DNA of 64,000 nt from NCBI GenBank assembly GCA_027946555.1, contig JAPEVC010000141.1, positions 1 through 64,000 of the forward strand. The letters run 5' to 3'. Below the pieces are notes generated by a model. It saw nothing but the letters and a program-made list of their open reading frames with translations, had not been told where the DNA came from and did no database searches. The stretch is from Gnomoniopsis sp. IMI 355080 (taxonomy: Eukaryota; Ascomycota; Sordariomycetes; Diaporthales; Gnomoniaceae). Position 1 is the first letter of the stretch; the number at the start of each line of letters is the position of its first letter. Made by a program: the position numbers and the translations under genes. This document shows positions 1-11,366 of the stretch, piece after piece.

Positions 1-823
1 GGGTGGGACTGGGGACGGAGACTGGGAAGGCCTCCCACCAGCCGTGTCGTAGAGAGAGAGAGAGAGAGTGTGTGTGTGTGTGCACACGCAGTACATAGAG
101 TATCCACCCGAGCTTTGATGAGATTCTGGCGCTGCGTTGCTTGGCAAAGATCCCTAATTGACCAAATTCAGGAGTTGCGCATCCCATCCCGATTTCATCA
201 AAAGAAGCCCGGTCTGGTCACAAGCCTCCCTCGGTCTTTTTCTCTTTTCCCTTCACCTGCGACAAGTTGGACAACAACACGACCAATTTTTGTTGACTGG
301 GTGCACCACGACAACCGAACGCACTTGCAACATTCAGACTGTTCGTCACAGGCCAGCAATCATCCATCGTCATCGTCACGCGTCAGCTCGCCGACCTTGT
401 TTTTCCCATTTGACAAGCAACAAGCAAAAGCGTGACTGATTTCGACCGTTGCGGAAGCAAAAAACCACGGCAAATAGCATCAATCCCACTCCTCGCTCGT
501 CATCACCACGCCACGCCTTCTTCTCCTTTTTGTTTTCGCACCAGGCCGCGCTAGTGGAAGAAAGGGTCACTCATCCTTTCTATTTGACGGCACAGCGAAA
601 GACTGCCTCACGAGGACAAACGCCTGAACCGGGGGGTCCATTTGCATTCACCCACCGCCTGGGAAAGTCACCGCCAACAAGCGAGGGAGGAAACGAGATT
701 CCCAAAGGACAGCATCACGGACGCTGCCCCAGATTTACGGGTCCCGAACCAGCCAAACGAGAGTGCCCTCAGCCACCGCCCTTTGACCTTTTGTTTCCAA
801 AGGGGCACCATCAAGAAGTCATC
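1..823. other. Upstream non-coding region with dinucleotide repeats
   Basis: No gene could be supported here. The left edge carries a GA run followed by a GT run (about positions 51-83). The rest is mixed sequence with short, overlapping, unconvincing reading frames in several phases. It is most likely promoter or 5' leader DNA of the calcium exchanger gene that follows, or the tail of a gene lying outside the window. Confidence 0.5.
51..83. repeat. Compound microsatellite (GA)n(GT)n
   Basis: A run of GA dinucleotides passes directly into a run of GT dinucleotides. It is a simple sequence repeat outside any recognised coding region. Confidence 0.85.
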
Positions 824-854
824 ATGAGCGGACAACAAGGTGGACCAGGCTCTT
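824..854 (+). other. Candidate short first exon ending in a GTAAGT donor
   Basis: An ATG at 824 opens a 31-nt stretch (start MSGQQGGPGS) that ends exactly at a perfect donor, GTAAGT, at 855. It could be the first exon of the exchanger gene: joining 854 to position 1710 (after a weak GAG acceptor) would keep the exchanger frame. It could equally be an upstream ORF or a spliced 5' UTR exon. The implied intron of about 855 nt is long for this genome, so the link is unproven. Confidence 0.25.
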
Positions 855-1735
855 GTAAGTACAAAAAAAAAGGAAAAGAGAACAGTCTAATTACCTTTCA
901 TTCACATACATGCATCAACCCCATATTCCCTGATTTCCTCCGTCTGTACATGCACTTTTCGCGAGAAAGTGGACACAGACCCACCCTACCTGGGGCGGCA
1001 ACTTTACTGCGTTAGGCACTGGGCCATTCAGGCACGGTCCCTCGTGCATTCTTTCATTCCTCTCCCTCCATTTCCCCTGTTGCATTACTACCTAAGCACT
1101 CTGGCGGTTGTCAAGGCGATTCCCGGGCTGCCTTCCTGGTACCAAAACTCGGAATACGGAGCGGCTTTACGTGTGTGGCTCAGAGTCCCAACTCTTGTGT
1201 CTCACCAAACCCGAAAAAAACAAACTTATTCCTTTTCCATCCTGCTCTTCTTTTGACCATCGCTCCCATCCAACGGTTCCTACGGGTCGGGTAACTTTGA
1301 CCACATGCACACCCTATCTTTCCCTTTTGAGGTGTTGCTGCACTACCTGGATACTTCTCTTCCACCGTGCCCGGGGTCGTCATCATTATTCTAGTCTTTC
1401 CTTCCTTTCAGCTTCGTCCCCTTTTTTTACCCCCATTTTGTCATTACGTATTCCCATAATCTCCCACTTCTATTGTCCACCCTTCCGAGAAAAAACACAA
1501 ACGCCTATCCTGTCTCTCGAGATACACCACTGCATATCCGTTTACCCTCTGCGTCACTGTTCGTGACCAGCTCTGGATCTCCGTGTGACAACGCGTGTGG
1601 CTTCTGCTGCCCATGCCATTCGTCACATTGCAACACCTATCCACAAGGCCCACTGCGGCCTAATTTCTCGCGACCCCTCCCGCGCCCACCGTACACAAAC
1701 ACTGTCGAGTCGGCCTTGGCTTGGCATTCACTAAC
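855..1735. other. Pyrimidine-rich leader upstream of the calcium exchanger
   Basis: No gene is supported. The stretch from about 1060 to 1460 is rich in C and T, as fungal core promoters and 5' UTRs often are. In the exchanger frame an in-frame stop lies at 1661-1663, so an unspliced N-terminal extension is limited to about 24 codons. Confidence 0.5.
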
Positions 1736-3619
1736 ATGGAGTCCCCCAAATCAGTCAACGCCTTCCAGATAAAGCGAAAGGCTCACGCCGTGAGCAGGAG
1801 AGAATCCTCATTAACCACCGACAAATGGAATCCCTTCCGGCACGTCTGGACGCCCAGCCACCAGCGAAGTCATACCTGGGATGCCGAGGCTCAGAGAGGA
1901 GGACTGAGCGCTCCCGACGATGTAGACGAAGCCGGCACTTCACCAATAGAGCCGTCCCTGACCGCTCCCCCTGGCTCTTCGTACAGACCCAACGGCGAAA
2001 ACGGGTCGACAGGCAAAGATGACGGCTTCCACCAACCAGAGCGGACCGAGAGTAATGGCGACGACACCTGCGTGCCTTCACAGGTGACCGGCGACGTGGA
2101 TCTCGAAACTCAGGGCCTGCGAAAGAGGAAGACGGAGAGGCTCGACTCCCCTACAAGCGGACAGGAAGAGGAGAAGAAGCCAAAGAAGGACCATCGCATG
2201 TTCAAGACTATTCACCCAAAAGAGCCTTTCACTTTCGCCAATCAGATCCAGCGAACGATATTAAATTCCTGGATCAACGTTCTCTTGATCGCAGCCCCTG
2301 TCGGAATCGCCCTCGGTGCGATCCCCAATATGAACCAGTACGCCATTTTCGTCGTCAACTTTGTCGCCATTATTCCCCTGGCCGCCATGTTGAGCTTTGC
2401 AACTGAGGAAATTGCGATGCGGACTGGTGAGACTCTGGGTGGATTGTTGAATGCTTCTTTTGGGTAAGTGATGGAAATCTGCAGCCTCTGATATTCATAC
2501 CATACAGTTCGCTAACAGCCCTAGTAATGCTGTCGAGTTGATTGTGGCTATCATCGCTCTAATGAAGAACGAGATCGTTATCGTACAAACCTCTCTCATT
2601 GGCAGTATCCTATCCAATTTGTTGCTCGTTATGGGAATGTGCTTCTTCTTTGGAGGTCTTCGAAGACAGGAACAATTCTTCAACACCACCGTGGCTCAGA
2701 CCGCAGCCAGTCTTCTGGCCCTGGCCATTGCCGGAATCATTATTCCCACCGTTTTCGATGCGCAGACACAACTCACCGACGTTCCCACCGCGGCACTCTC
2801 TCGCGGAACTGCAGTCATTCTGCTGGTCGTCTATGCCGCGTACCTCTACTTCCAGCTTAAAACCCACCAAGAAGTCTTCGCGCAGGAGAGCCAAAAGGTC
2901 CCCATGCGGCCTAAGAAGAACGCGCTGGGATCTGGTGCTATCAAGAATGCCATGGTCAAGCCTGCAGGTCTTATCAGTATTCCGGGCCAGCACAACGATG
3001 GCGGCAGCAACAACGAGAAGCTACGCAAGATGTTGAACGAGGAGCCTCAGGGCGATGCTGAGGAGGAAGAGGAAGACCCCCAGCTCCACTTTGGAGTGGC
3101 TATCGGCACTTTGGTCGGAGCTACCGTCCTGATCGCCTTTTGCGCCGAGTTCCTGGTTGACAGCATCAACTATGTTACGACTCAAGGTGGTATCAGCCAA
3201 GAGTTCCTGGGTTTGATCCTTCTACCTATTGTCGGAAATGCCGCTGAGCACGCCACCGCCGTTACAGTCGCTATCAAGGACAAGATGGATTTGGCCATTG
3301 GAGTCGCTGTCGGATCTAGCATGCAAGTCGCGTTATTCATCATTCCGCTGCTTGTTATTATTGGCTGGGGAATGGGCATGGACGATATGAGTCTCAGCTT
3401 CGACATCTTCCAGGTCGCCATCCTTTTCGTATCCGTTCTTCTCGTCAACTACTTGATTGGCGATGGCAAGTCCCACTGGCTTGAGGGTATGCTGTTGATG
3501 TGTTTATACCTCATAATAGCCGTGTGCTCGTGGTGTAAGTTGCCAAACCAAAACGTCAAGATTATGTTCATCTCACTGACAAACCTCCAGACTACCCTAC
3601 CGATGGAGACGTCGCCTAG
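1736..3619 (+). CDS. VCX1: Vacuolar Ca2+/H+ exchanger (CaCA family, Vcx1/CAX type)
   Basis: Three exons, 1736-2463, 2525-3534 and 3591-3619, encode 588 residues. The protein is a cation/proton antiporter of the CAX branch, which loads Ca2+ (and often Mn2+) into the fungal vacuole using the proton gradient. The first about 175 residues are polar and charged and look like a cytosolic tail. Membrane segments start near residue 179. Both CaCA signature repeats are present: GNAVE at about 243, formed across the first splice junction, and GNAAEH at about 479, each inside a hydrophobic helix. An acidic EEEEED loop (about residue 420) separates the two halves, as usual in CAX proteins. Splice sites are GTAAGT/TAG and GTAAGT/CAG, and the last exon codes for only nine residues. 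The ATG at 1736 is the first in frame after a stop at 1661. A short upstream exon (824-854) might add residues. The gene name is by family; fungi often carry several paralogues. Confidence 0.93.
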
Positions 3620-4951
3620 TGCAAGCTTTGCCCTTATGAAGCCGCATTTTTTCTACCGTTTCATTTTCTGAGACGAAATTTTAGGGCAAGAGGTGAAACA
3701 CGTACTATTTCTGCGTGCTTCTGTATCTATTAATCTTCACTTGTATCTATCATGCCTTGGAATTCCTCTTCTGGGCACGCCGACGTAAAAATAGTCATGA
3801 GCTAACGGCCGATAAAAATTCACATACCCCTTGAAATATCCATGATGGCTAATTTTGGCTTTGTCCTTGGCTAAACTATGCTGCCTCTGCAATGCTATAC
3901 AAAATACTTTGATTGCCGAATGGCGGTACTGGCTGTGATGGGACAGTTTACAAGCGCCCTAGAATTTGTGTGGTGACTTTGTTTGCTGTTCCCGTTATCG
4001 TGGTTTTGCTGATTTCAGCGAAGAGGACAGACTTCCTTGAAACGTTGGTCCTCCATCCACAGTGTGCACTGTACTCCGGGCAGACTTTGATTGCTTTGTG
4101 CGTGTGCGGCGACACTTACTAGCGAGACGAACCGATGAAGCATGAGGGATGATGTTTCTGGAGCCCTGGTACGAGAATATACTAGGACGGACTGCAAGCA
4201 CATAAAAAAAGCCAACGGACCAATGGGGATTTCGGAGATGGACACGATCAGCTTCCTGCTTAGCGTTGCACTCTGAAATTCGCAAAGTGGATTCCTAGAA
4301 TCCAAGATGTGACTGAGAATTTTGGGGGGGAGGGCAAAAAGGTTGTGTTTGCGCTGTTTGCAACGCTTGTAGCGCAGCGCGAGAGCCTCCTGAACTCTGA
4401 GCGCAACAATGCGGAGAGCAAAAGCGGAAGATATCCAATCAGTTAATATAAAAAAAAAAACATGGAAACTTACACTGGGGTTTCTTTATGACTGTCAATA
4501 GCTCCCCTGTGATAAACACGGTCGAATGAGCTGGAGAGGAGAGGAGGGAGAGTGATGAAGACCCAAAGAATCAGCGTGATGACCGTGATGGCAAATGGCT
4601 AGCCGCGCGCGAGGTGTTCAAAGTGGGACAACTTGGAATGAGATACGAGTAGTACAATAGCAATGGTCAAATGGTCAAACGGTCTAGAGCGCTGCTACAA
4701 ACCTGGCAAATGGTTCCCATTCTTTATTTTGCAATATCTATCTATCATGTTCAAAATTCTCCATAAGGTTTGCCAACGCCCCCATCTGCCTGCTGTGTGC
4801 GTGTGTATGGGTATTTCTATGCGTATGCGTATAATGTAGAAGATTTCCGCCTCCCAGAGCAAAGCATAAACAGGTAAGTGATTCAGCAACAGCAAGCAAA
4901 ATCAATCGTCAGAATACACACGAAAATACAGTGATCTTGACAACCCAGTCT
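3620..4951. other. Convergent intergenic region, no gene seen
   Basis: This is the shared 3' side of the exchanger (plus) and the MATE gene (minus). Only short overlapping frames occur. There is a T/A-rich stretch after 3660, a short G run near 4323, an A run near 4449, and alternating TGTG/CGTATG sequence near 4795-4835. Nothing supports a coding or RNA gene. Confidence 0.5.
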
Positions 4952-7248
4952 CTATGCACCCGCATTGCGGCGCTCGGCGTCTTTGACGGACTTGTCCCAA
5001 TCAGAAGTATAAAGGTACCAGAACTCGACGCTCGATACTCTAGCAAGCGTTGATGTTAGCAATCATTCATCGAGAGGAGGTAATACAAGGTATTTCAGAG
5101 AGGAGACAAAGAAATAAAAGATACTCACAGCGTCAACCCAACGCTCACACCAAACCACAAGCCATAAAGCTTCCAACCCAGCCCAAATGCCGTGCCAAAA
5201 GCCAGCGGCAGCGCGACGACATAGTACGACACGAGGTTCGCATACCCGCCAAACTCCTGCTTGCCCGTACCGCGCAGCAAGCCATGCGAGATGGCGGCGG
5301 TACAATCGACAAACTGCATGACGGCGCAGACAGGCATGACGCTCGCGACCATCTCGATGACGTCCTCGTCCGTGGTGAAGAGGCGCGGCAGCTGGTAGCG
5401 TAAGGAGCTCAGTAGGGTGACGTTGAGGATGCCGACGAGGACGCCGGCGGCAGCGGCGACGTTGGCGCACGTCTTGGCGGCGTCGACGAGGCCTGCGCCG
5501 ATGAGGTTGGCGACGCGGGTGGAGGCGGCGATGGCGATGGGGAAGGGCAGCTGGAAGGTGGTGGAGGTGATGGTCATGAGGATGGATTGGGTGGCGAGGT
5601 AGGTGCTGCCGAATTGGCCTGTGGCGAGGGTCAGGATTTCAAAGGCGAACCATTCGGCTTCGACCATGATCATGCCGGGGATGGAGAGGCGGATCATGGG
5701 GCCTGGAGGGGTTGTTAGTATGGGATTCAGAAAAGGGGAGAGGAAGGGAGGGGCGGAGGGTTTTGAGAGGTAGACATACCCCAGTTCGTCAATGCTCGCT
5801 TGCTGAACCCGCCCCAACACTGCCGGCCATCAATGAAGTAGACATAGGCCACGAGTAGGGTAGGAAGCAGATTCTGCGTGATGACCACACTAATCGGCGC
5901 ACCGATAAAGCCCCAGCCAAGATGCCATACAAAGAACCAGTTCAAAAACACATTAAACGGTGCCGCGATCAGCAGCACGTATGTCGTCGCCTGGAACAGA
6001 CCCTGGGCCTGCACGAAGCGCTTGCCGCCCTCGAAGATGATAAAGGCCGGGACGCCGAGGAGGTAGATCTTGAGATAGGTGCCTGCGAGCTCGGCGGTGC
6101 GGTACTCGGGGATCATGAGGGCGAGCAGCTCGGTGGAGTAGGCCCAGAGGACGATCAGGGGGAGGAAGAGCAGGAGGAGGAAGGTGACCATGCGCTGGAT
6201 CTGGAGGCCGACCAGGTGTTTGTGCCCGGAGCCGTAGGCTTGGGCGCAGAGGGTGTCGAGGGAGGTGGCGAGGCCTTGGAAGGGCGCAGAGCAGGTTATG
6301 TTGGCCGTCATTGTTGCGACTATGCGAATTTTGTTTTGTCAGTTTGAGGAAGATGTCCAGAGGGACATAAAGCCCAAAAAGAGAAAACAAGGACTTTTTC
6401 CACTCACGAGATATCGCGCCCAACTCGATCTTTCCTATGTGGCCAACGGCAAAGATGCTCGCCACATTGATGGAATACTGCAGCAGGAAGGTAACCACCA
6501 AAGACCTCGAATACACAGCGATTGTCTTGGCCTCCCGCTGCCAGGTCGTCTTGATTTGGCCAGCAGAAACAGCCGCGTCCCACTGCTCCGCCAAATCAGC
6601 ACCTGCAACGGGACCCTCATGGCCATGACCATCCACACCAGTCCCATAACCAGCCCCATTCCCGAGCAACGCCGACCTCTCGCTCGCAACCCTCGACAAG
6701 GGCGCATTGTTGATGCTGCTGCTGCTGTTGTACTCCTCATCCTCGGGCTTGATGGGCACCTTGGTCGAGAACAGCGCCTTGTACAGCCTACGCGGCCAGC
6801 CCTCGCGAACGCCCTCGGGCACAGGGTGCTTGGGCGGCAGGAGATGGTTATCCCGGAGCAGACTCAGCTCCTCGTTGCGGCTCTGCACGCGCTCGTCGTG
6901 CGTCAGCTGCACAAACGGCGGGACGTCCTCCCCTACGGGACGGGGGCCCAGCGCAGGGCGGGTGGTGCCGTAGGCGACGGCCGAGGGCCGACGATACATG
7001 ATGGGATCATGGTCTGTGAAATCGATGTCGTCGTCATCGTCACCAAAGGGACTATTGTTGTCCTCGTCATCGCCGCTCTCGTACGTGCAGTCGGAGCCCT
7101 CTTCGGCGAGATCGCGGGCAAGAGCTTCCTGGGCGACGTAGGAGGAGGGTTGGAAGGAGCCTGCGAGAGTGGTGGCGAGGTTTTGGATGGAGTGCTGGGA
7201 GGGAGAGTCCACCCGCTGCGGAATGGAGCGGGATCTAGAGCGGGACAT
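4952..7248 (-). CDS. MATE-family drug/metabolite:H+ antiporter with long N-terminal tail
   Basis: Four exons on the minus strand, 7248-6408, 6319-5780, 5702-5129 and 5039-4952, give 680 residues. MATE (multi antimicrobial extrusion) proteins export organic cations or toxins in exchange for H+ or Na+. The first about 240 residues are hydrophilic, with an RSRSRS start, an acidic DDDDD patch and serine runs, and are probably cytosolic and disordered. The transporter follows. Family landmarks include GKIELGAISLA across the first junction, QGLATSLDTLCAQAYG at the start of exon 2, and the second-half sequence STRVANLIGAG. The short last exon ends in the polar WDKSVKDAERR tail typical of fungal MATE proteins. 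All introns have GT-AG ends (77-89 nt). The extended N-terminus resembles the fungal Erc1-like group, but I would not assign a substrate. Confidence 0.92.
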
Positions 7249-7598
7249 TATTTTTTGTTGGGTGGTGATCGTGGCCGTGGAGGAGGAGGAGTTGAGAGGT
7301 GGGGCGGGTGTGAGCAGAGGGCAAGGAGGAGATAGGGCGAGTGTGTGGATGATTCTTTTTTTTTGGTCTTTCTCAAGATGATCTATCTCGACCCCAGCAA
7401 GGTTTCTCTTCTATGACACCACCGTGTTTCTTCTTTTCTTCTATCTTCCGGCCCTGGTCTTTTTTTCGCCACTAAGCGAGGATAGAGAGGAGAACGCGAC
7501 TATCACGCGTCGGGGCGGAAAGAGATAGAGAGAGTGTGAATCATAGAAAAGAGACAGAAAACAACAGCTTTAGAACAGGAGAGGGTAGGAAACAAAAA

Positions 7599-7643
7599 AT
7601 AGAAAATAGAAAATAGAAGATAAGAAGATAGAAGATAGAAGAA
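7599..7643. repeat. Purine-rich imperfect repeat (AGAAAATA / AGAAGATA)
   Basis: Imperfect 7- to 8-nt units of A and G with a single T recur about six times. On the MATE coding strand this is a polypyrimidine tract some 350 nt upstream of the start, a common element of fungal promoters. Confidence 0.7.
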
Positions 7644-8138
7644 ATTGATTGAAAAGAAACGACTCAAGACTCGTTGATACCACACCTTTGGGGTTGTCGC
7701 GATGTCGCCCACAAGAATGAAGTGAATCATGAAAACACCTAAGAGTGAGCCGACGTGATCATAGATAGGCAAGGAAATTGTTGCACCACAGCAGGGGGCT
7801 GACTCTCCACAAATGCCCGTTCCAGTCTCACAGTGGAGCCCCCGCGGCGGCGCGTGGGTGGTCACATGTGGAAGAGGGAGAGAGACGAGCCGACGAGATG
7901 GCGTTAAAAAGATGAGCAGCGCTAGATGCTCACTAGCAAGTAGGTCAAGTAACCCCTCGGAGCGCCGTTGACCTCACCAAAAACAAAAAAACAAGCTGAG
8001 AGTCATCCGGAGTGCCGGGAAAAAGAGAGACAAAAAAGAGGCGTGGAACAATTCCCACCCTTAACACGCCGCCAGCCACGGCGGTGAATCAATGCCGCGG
8101 CGACTAGCCACGTCGAGCAAGATCTTTTGGTGGCAACG

Positions 8139-8165
8139 GTGTGTGTGTGTGTGTGTGTGTGTGTG
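8139..8165. repeat. (GT)n microsatellite
   Basis: About thirteen uninterrupted GT dinucleotides in non-coding DNA. Confidence 0.9.
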
Positions 8166-9492
8166 CACTTGGACCTTGGCCCAGCGTATCGTTTTGTTCT
8201 GTAGTAAGTTTCCACCCCCTCCGCTTCCCCGAGGAGACACAGAAGGCTGAAAATGAGACGATGCTAAGGTGTGCAGATCTAGATTGGTGACGTCTTGATT
8301 CAAGCATCCCGCAACATTCAAGCCGATGAGTCGGGACAGCCCGTAGATATAATTTAAACAAAATCACCAAGATGGCAAATCACACCCTTCCCCGACATGC
8401 CTCTTTCTCGCTCTTCTCTCTGAGCTCGTGTCCCGTGTGACACAGGTGGGAAGGGAAATAGATGAGCTAGCCGGGATACCGATGATGAAGGCTGAGGGCC
8501 CCCGCCCGGATATTCTGCCACAAAGTGTATGCATTCCCGGGCCGACGAGACTCGGGACGAGGGCGATGAAGAAAAGACTCCTCGGTCGGTATATGGGGTC
8601 GTCGGGGGTGGTACCACCTCATCCGCCTATTCGCAAGCACGCCATCCGCACAAGATGACCCATTGACCTATCGGAAGCATCCGAGACAAGCCAATGGCCC
8701 GCAAAGGGCAATACACAGCAGTGGGTGACATCATTTCGACATATACATATAGTTTATATTCAGCCTTGTCAGGACGTCGTCAAAGGGTGGGGCCTCGTCT
8801 GTGGGACACACTTTTGTCACCTCCTCCTCGAGGTTTCAATGCAAGGCGACGATGTTAGTGAGAGAAGGCCGGGGGAAAAAAAGGGAGAGAACTTCGCTAT
8901 GCAAATACCCCGCCATTTCTGCTTTCAAAGACCGACTCGGCAATGGCAAGGATTACCAGGGAAAATCAGACCGCCCGACACCCGGCCGAAGCCCGCACGC
9001 ACCACGGGTTCAGTCAGTTCTGCTTTAGAAAGGCAAAACGCCAGCCATTCATGATCTATCTACCTTACTCGTGATCACCGGAGCGTCACAGCGCAGTTCA
9101 ACTAGCAATACCTACGTATACAAGCATACCCGACGCACCGTTCTGCTTTAGCCGGTCCAAGCTAGAAGAACACCACTCAAGCATCTCCTGATCCTTCACC
9201 GACCCGCTACGGAACACGAAGAAAGGTGTTCTCTTCTTTCCCTATCCTGGGCTACGGGATTAAAGGGGAGAAGAAAAAAACATACTAGCAAACACACTGC
9301 CTTAGTTCCACGGAAAGAAAGGACATTGGCCCCGTTCTTCGTCCCGCTTGTTGAGGCTCTGCCGCTATGCTGTCGATCTGACTCCACTCACCGTGAACTC
9401 CATCTACTTACCACCATCCTTGTTTTCACGACACCCCGTTCTCCCGCACCCTTCTCCTCTCTCTCTCTACCGAGGTCAAAGCCCACCTTGCC

Positions 9493-10335
9493 ATGTCCGC
9501 GTCCGGCATTCGTGACGAGGAGGATGGTTCACTCCACGCTGTGAGCTGCTGTGCTCCCCTGGGAGATATTTGCAAACCGGTCGAGGTGGAGGAGTGCTTC
9601 AACTTGGGCTATTAGTGCGTATATTTGCTTTCTCTTTCCCTCACCCACCCACCCACTTGTTAACTCGCCCAATCTGAGAGAGAGAGAGAGAGATGAGGAG
9701 GGCAGTTCGACAGTCATGCTAACAAGCCACGCCTAGCGATGATACCTCCCGCCTCTTCCCCTGCACATCACCCTTTTTTATCTGGCCATTCTTCGGCCCT
9801 CTACTCTTTGAGAATCAGACGTCGGATGCCAGAGATCACTGCGCCAACGAAAGGACCTTTCTCTCCTACCTCAGACTCAGCATCTACATGGCCATCGTGT
9901 CCGTGGCCATCGTGCTGAGTTTTCACCTCAAAAGTGAGCCCAGTGCCGCAGAGCTAGCGATGGCGCGACCACTGGGTGTGATCTTCTGGATGCTGAGCGT
10001 GGCCTGTTTACTCGTGGGGCTGGGGAACTACATAGGTGAGTGCAATCCTCGTTTTAGTTCATGTGGTTGGTGCCCGGGGAGGTACTCGATGCTCACTCAG
10101 TCTGTGTGTGTGTTTAGAGACGGTCAACAAGTACAGTCGGAAAGCTGCTATCGTGCAGTCCGGGTTCAAGACACAGCTGGTAAGTCTTGCTTCCACAAGA
10201 ACCTCGATCAAGGCGATGATGCTCTCTGCTGACGCCTGCTCACAGACAATGGGATTCGTGTCTGGTGCGATTATTGCAACGTGTGTGACATTGTTGGTGA
10301 TCAACAGACTCAATGAGGCCACAGACACAAAGTAG
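9493..10335 (+). CDS. DUF202-domain small membrane protein
   Basis: Four exons, 9493-9614, 9737-10035, 10118-10179 and 10246-10335, give 190 residues. DUF202 proteins are small three-helix membrane proteins; fungal vacuolar Vtc1 is a distant relative in architecture, but no reaction is established for this family. Typical landmarks are visible: ARDHCANERTFLSYLRLS leading into the first helix (about residues 80-97), a second helix ending GLGNYI at about 140, a short basic linker, and a third helix in the last exon. Exon 1 is supported by a TA|C codon created across the junction, a GTGCGT donor, and a GCTAAC branch site ahead of the CCTAG acceptor. It encodes a cysteine-containing N-terminus with no clear targeting signal. 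The first exon is the least certain part; exons 2-4 are firm. Confidence 0.85.
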
Positions 10336-10649
10336 AGATTATGGTATCATAGTGTACCATTGTCAATATGACTGCTCAGAATGAACATTGATGAATACAG
10401 CGTTCTGACATGGTCGTCTCGTCCGCTCTTGTCCAAATTTCTAGTGTTGTGAGCTAAAAATTGATGTTTGCAGCAAATTTGTCGGTGAGAATACGGAACA
10501 TACCGAGAGGAGGTAAGGGCTATGCTTGAGAAACTCTATTGATGCTAAGAAAAAAGAAAAACGATTCTGAGATCCTCTGCGTCTACACTGATACTTGTAC
10601 CTGCAACTGGTCATCTCCAGGCGGACGTCGAAAAGCAACACTTGCCTGT
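10336..10649. other. Short convergent spacer
   Basis: Shared 3' region of the DUF202 gene (plus) and the following minus-strand gene. It is fairly AT-rich with no coding frame of note. Confidence 0.5.
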
Positions 10650-11366
10650 TTAGCGCGGCGCATTCGGTCCGGGCCAAATAGTACAAATCGTGTCGGCGGA
10701 TGCCCTCCTCCTGCGGTCATCCACAATTGTTGACTCACCGTCGTCGGCAGTAGGGAGGGATGGCAATGGCTTCCTACTACCCTGCCTTCTTCCTGGCTGC
10801 TGCCACCGGACAAGCAGGGCCAGGTTCACACCCCACGTGGCCGAGGCCGCCATCAACTCACGCGAGAACTTACCGGTGTCCATATCGAAGAATGCGGAGC
10901 CGGGTATGTCCAGTGCTGCTTGCTCGCTTTGTTGGATGTTTAGCAAGGGCAGCATCTTGCACTCGACCCGATTGTCAGCGCCCACGTCGTAATACGCCAC
11001 CTCGGCTTGGAGCTTGGCGGCGCGCCAAGAGGTAGAGGCAGAGGCAGAAGAAGCAGCAGCAGCAGCAGCAGATTGCTCGTCCGCGAACAACAGCGTCATC
11101 TTGGCCGTACGGATGAGGTCAGTCAGGGCTGCCTGGTAGGCGAGACTACCGTCGGTGCTGTATCGCAAGTCGCCGCCCGTATAGGGCGAGGGTTGGAGGG
11201 AAATGAGTGGTCCGGGGTACTTGACGAGAGTTCCTTGTGGGTCGATTGCGTACAAGTGCTTTATTGTGATGACTGGGTGGGACGGAGCTGGTGGGACGGC
11301 TGGACGCTTGTCGCTGCTGGGAAGGATGTTGCGGAGCGTTTTCTTGACAGAATGGATGCGCTTCAT
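10650..11366 (-). CDS. Hypothetical soluble protein with polyalanine tract
   Basis: A single open frame of 238 codons on the minus strand; I do not recognise the family. It starts with a basic segment (KRIHSVKKTLRNIL), followed by a proline-rich linker. A folded-looking region then contains short hydrophobic stretches (VITIKHLYAIDPQG and LQAEVAYYDVGADN). A run of alanines and serines near residue 100 is encoded by a GCA/GCT-type triplet repeat and is likely length-variable. The last about 50 residues are basic and polar. No signal peptide or membrane helix is evident. A GTAAGT inside the frame (after codons for DMDT) and a GTGAGT near the 3' end could be donors, so the C-terminal third may be spliced differently; reading straight through gives plausible sequence (WGVNLALLVRW) and I kept it. 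It converges on the DUF202 gene with about 315 nt between. Confidence 0.65.
   Translation of the reverse strand: MKRIHSVKKTLRNILPSSDKRPAVPPAPSHPVITIKHLYAIDPQGTLVKYPGPLISLQPSPYTGGDLRYSTDGSLAYQAALTDLIRTAKMTLLFADEQSAAAAAASSASASTSWRAAKLQAEVAYYDVGADNRVECKMLPLLNIQQSEQAALDIPGSAFFDMDTGKFSRELMAASATWGVNLALLVRWQQPGRRQGSRKPLPSLPTADDGESTIVDDRRRRASADTICTIWPGPNAPR
11035..11072. repeat. Trinucleotide repeat (GCA)n encoding polyalanine/serine
   Basis: GCA/GAA triplets in tandem. Read on the minus strand they give a polyalanine run bounded by serines inside the hypothetical protein. Triplet phase is kept, as expected for a tolerated coding repeat. Confidence 0.8.

Larger units (their letters stand above)
7249..9492. 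other. Divergent intergenic region between MATE and DUF202 genes
   Basis: About 2.2 kb without a supportable gene, presumably holding both promoters. It contains a purine-rich AGAAGATA-type repeat tract next to the MATE start (about 7599-7643) and a GT microsatellite (8139-8165). Reading frames here are short or consist of translated repeats. Confidence 0.5.

Noticed and set aside
8003..8370. Minus-strand frames containing HTHTHT runs
   Set aside because: They merely translate the GT microsatellite.
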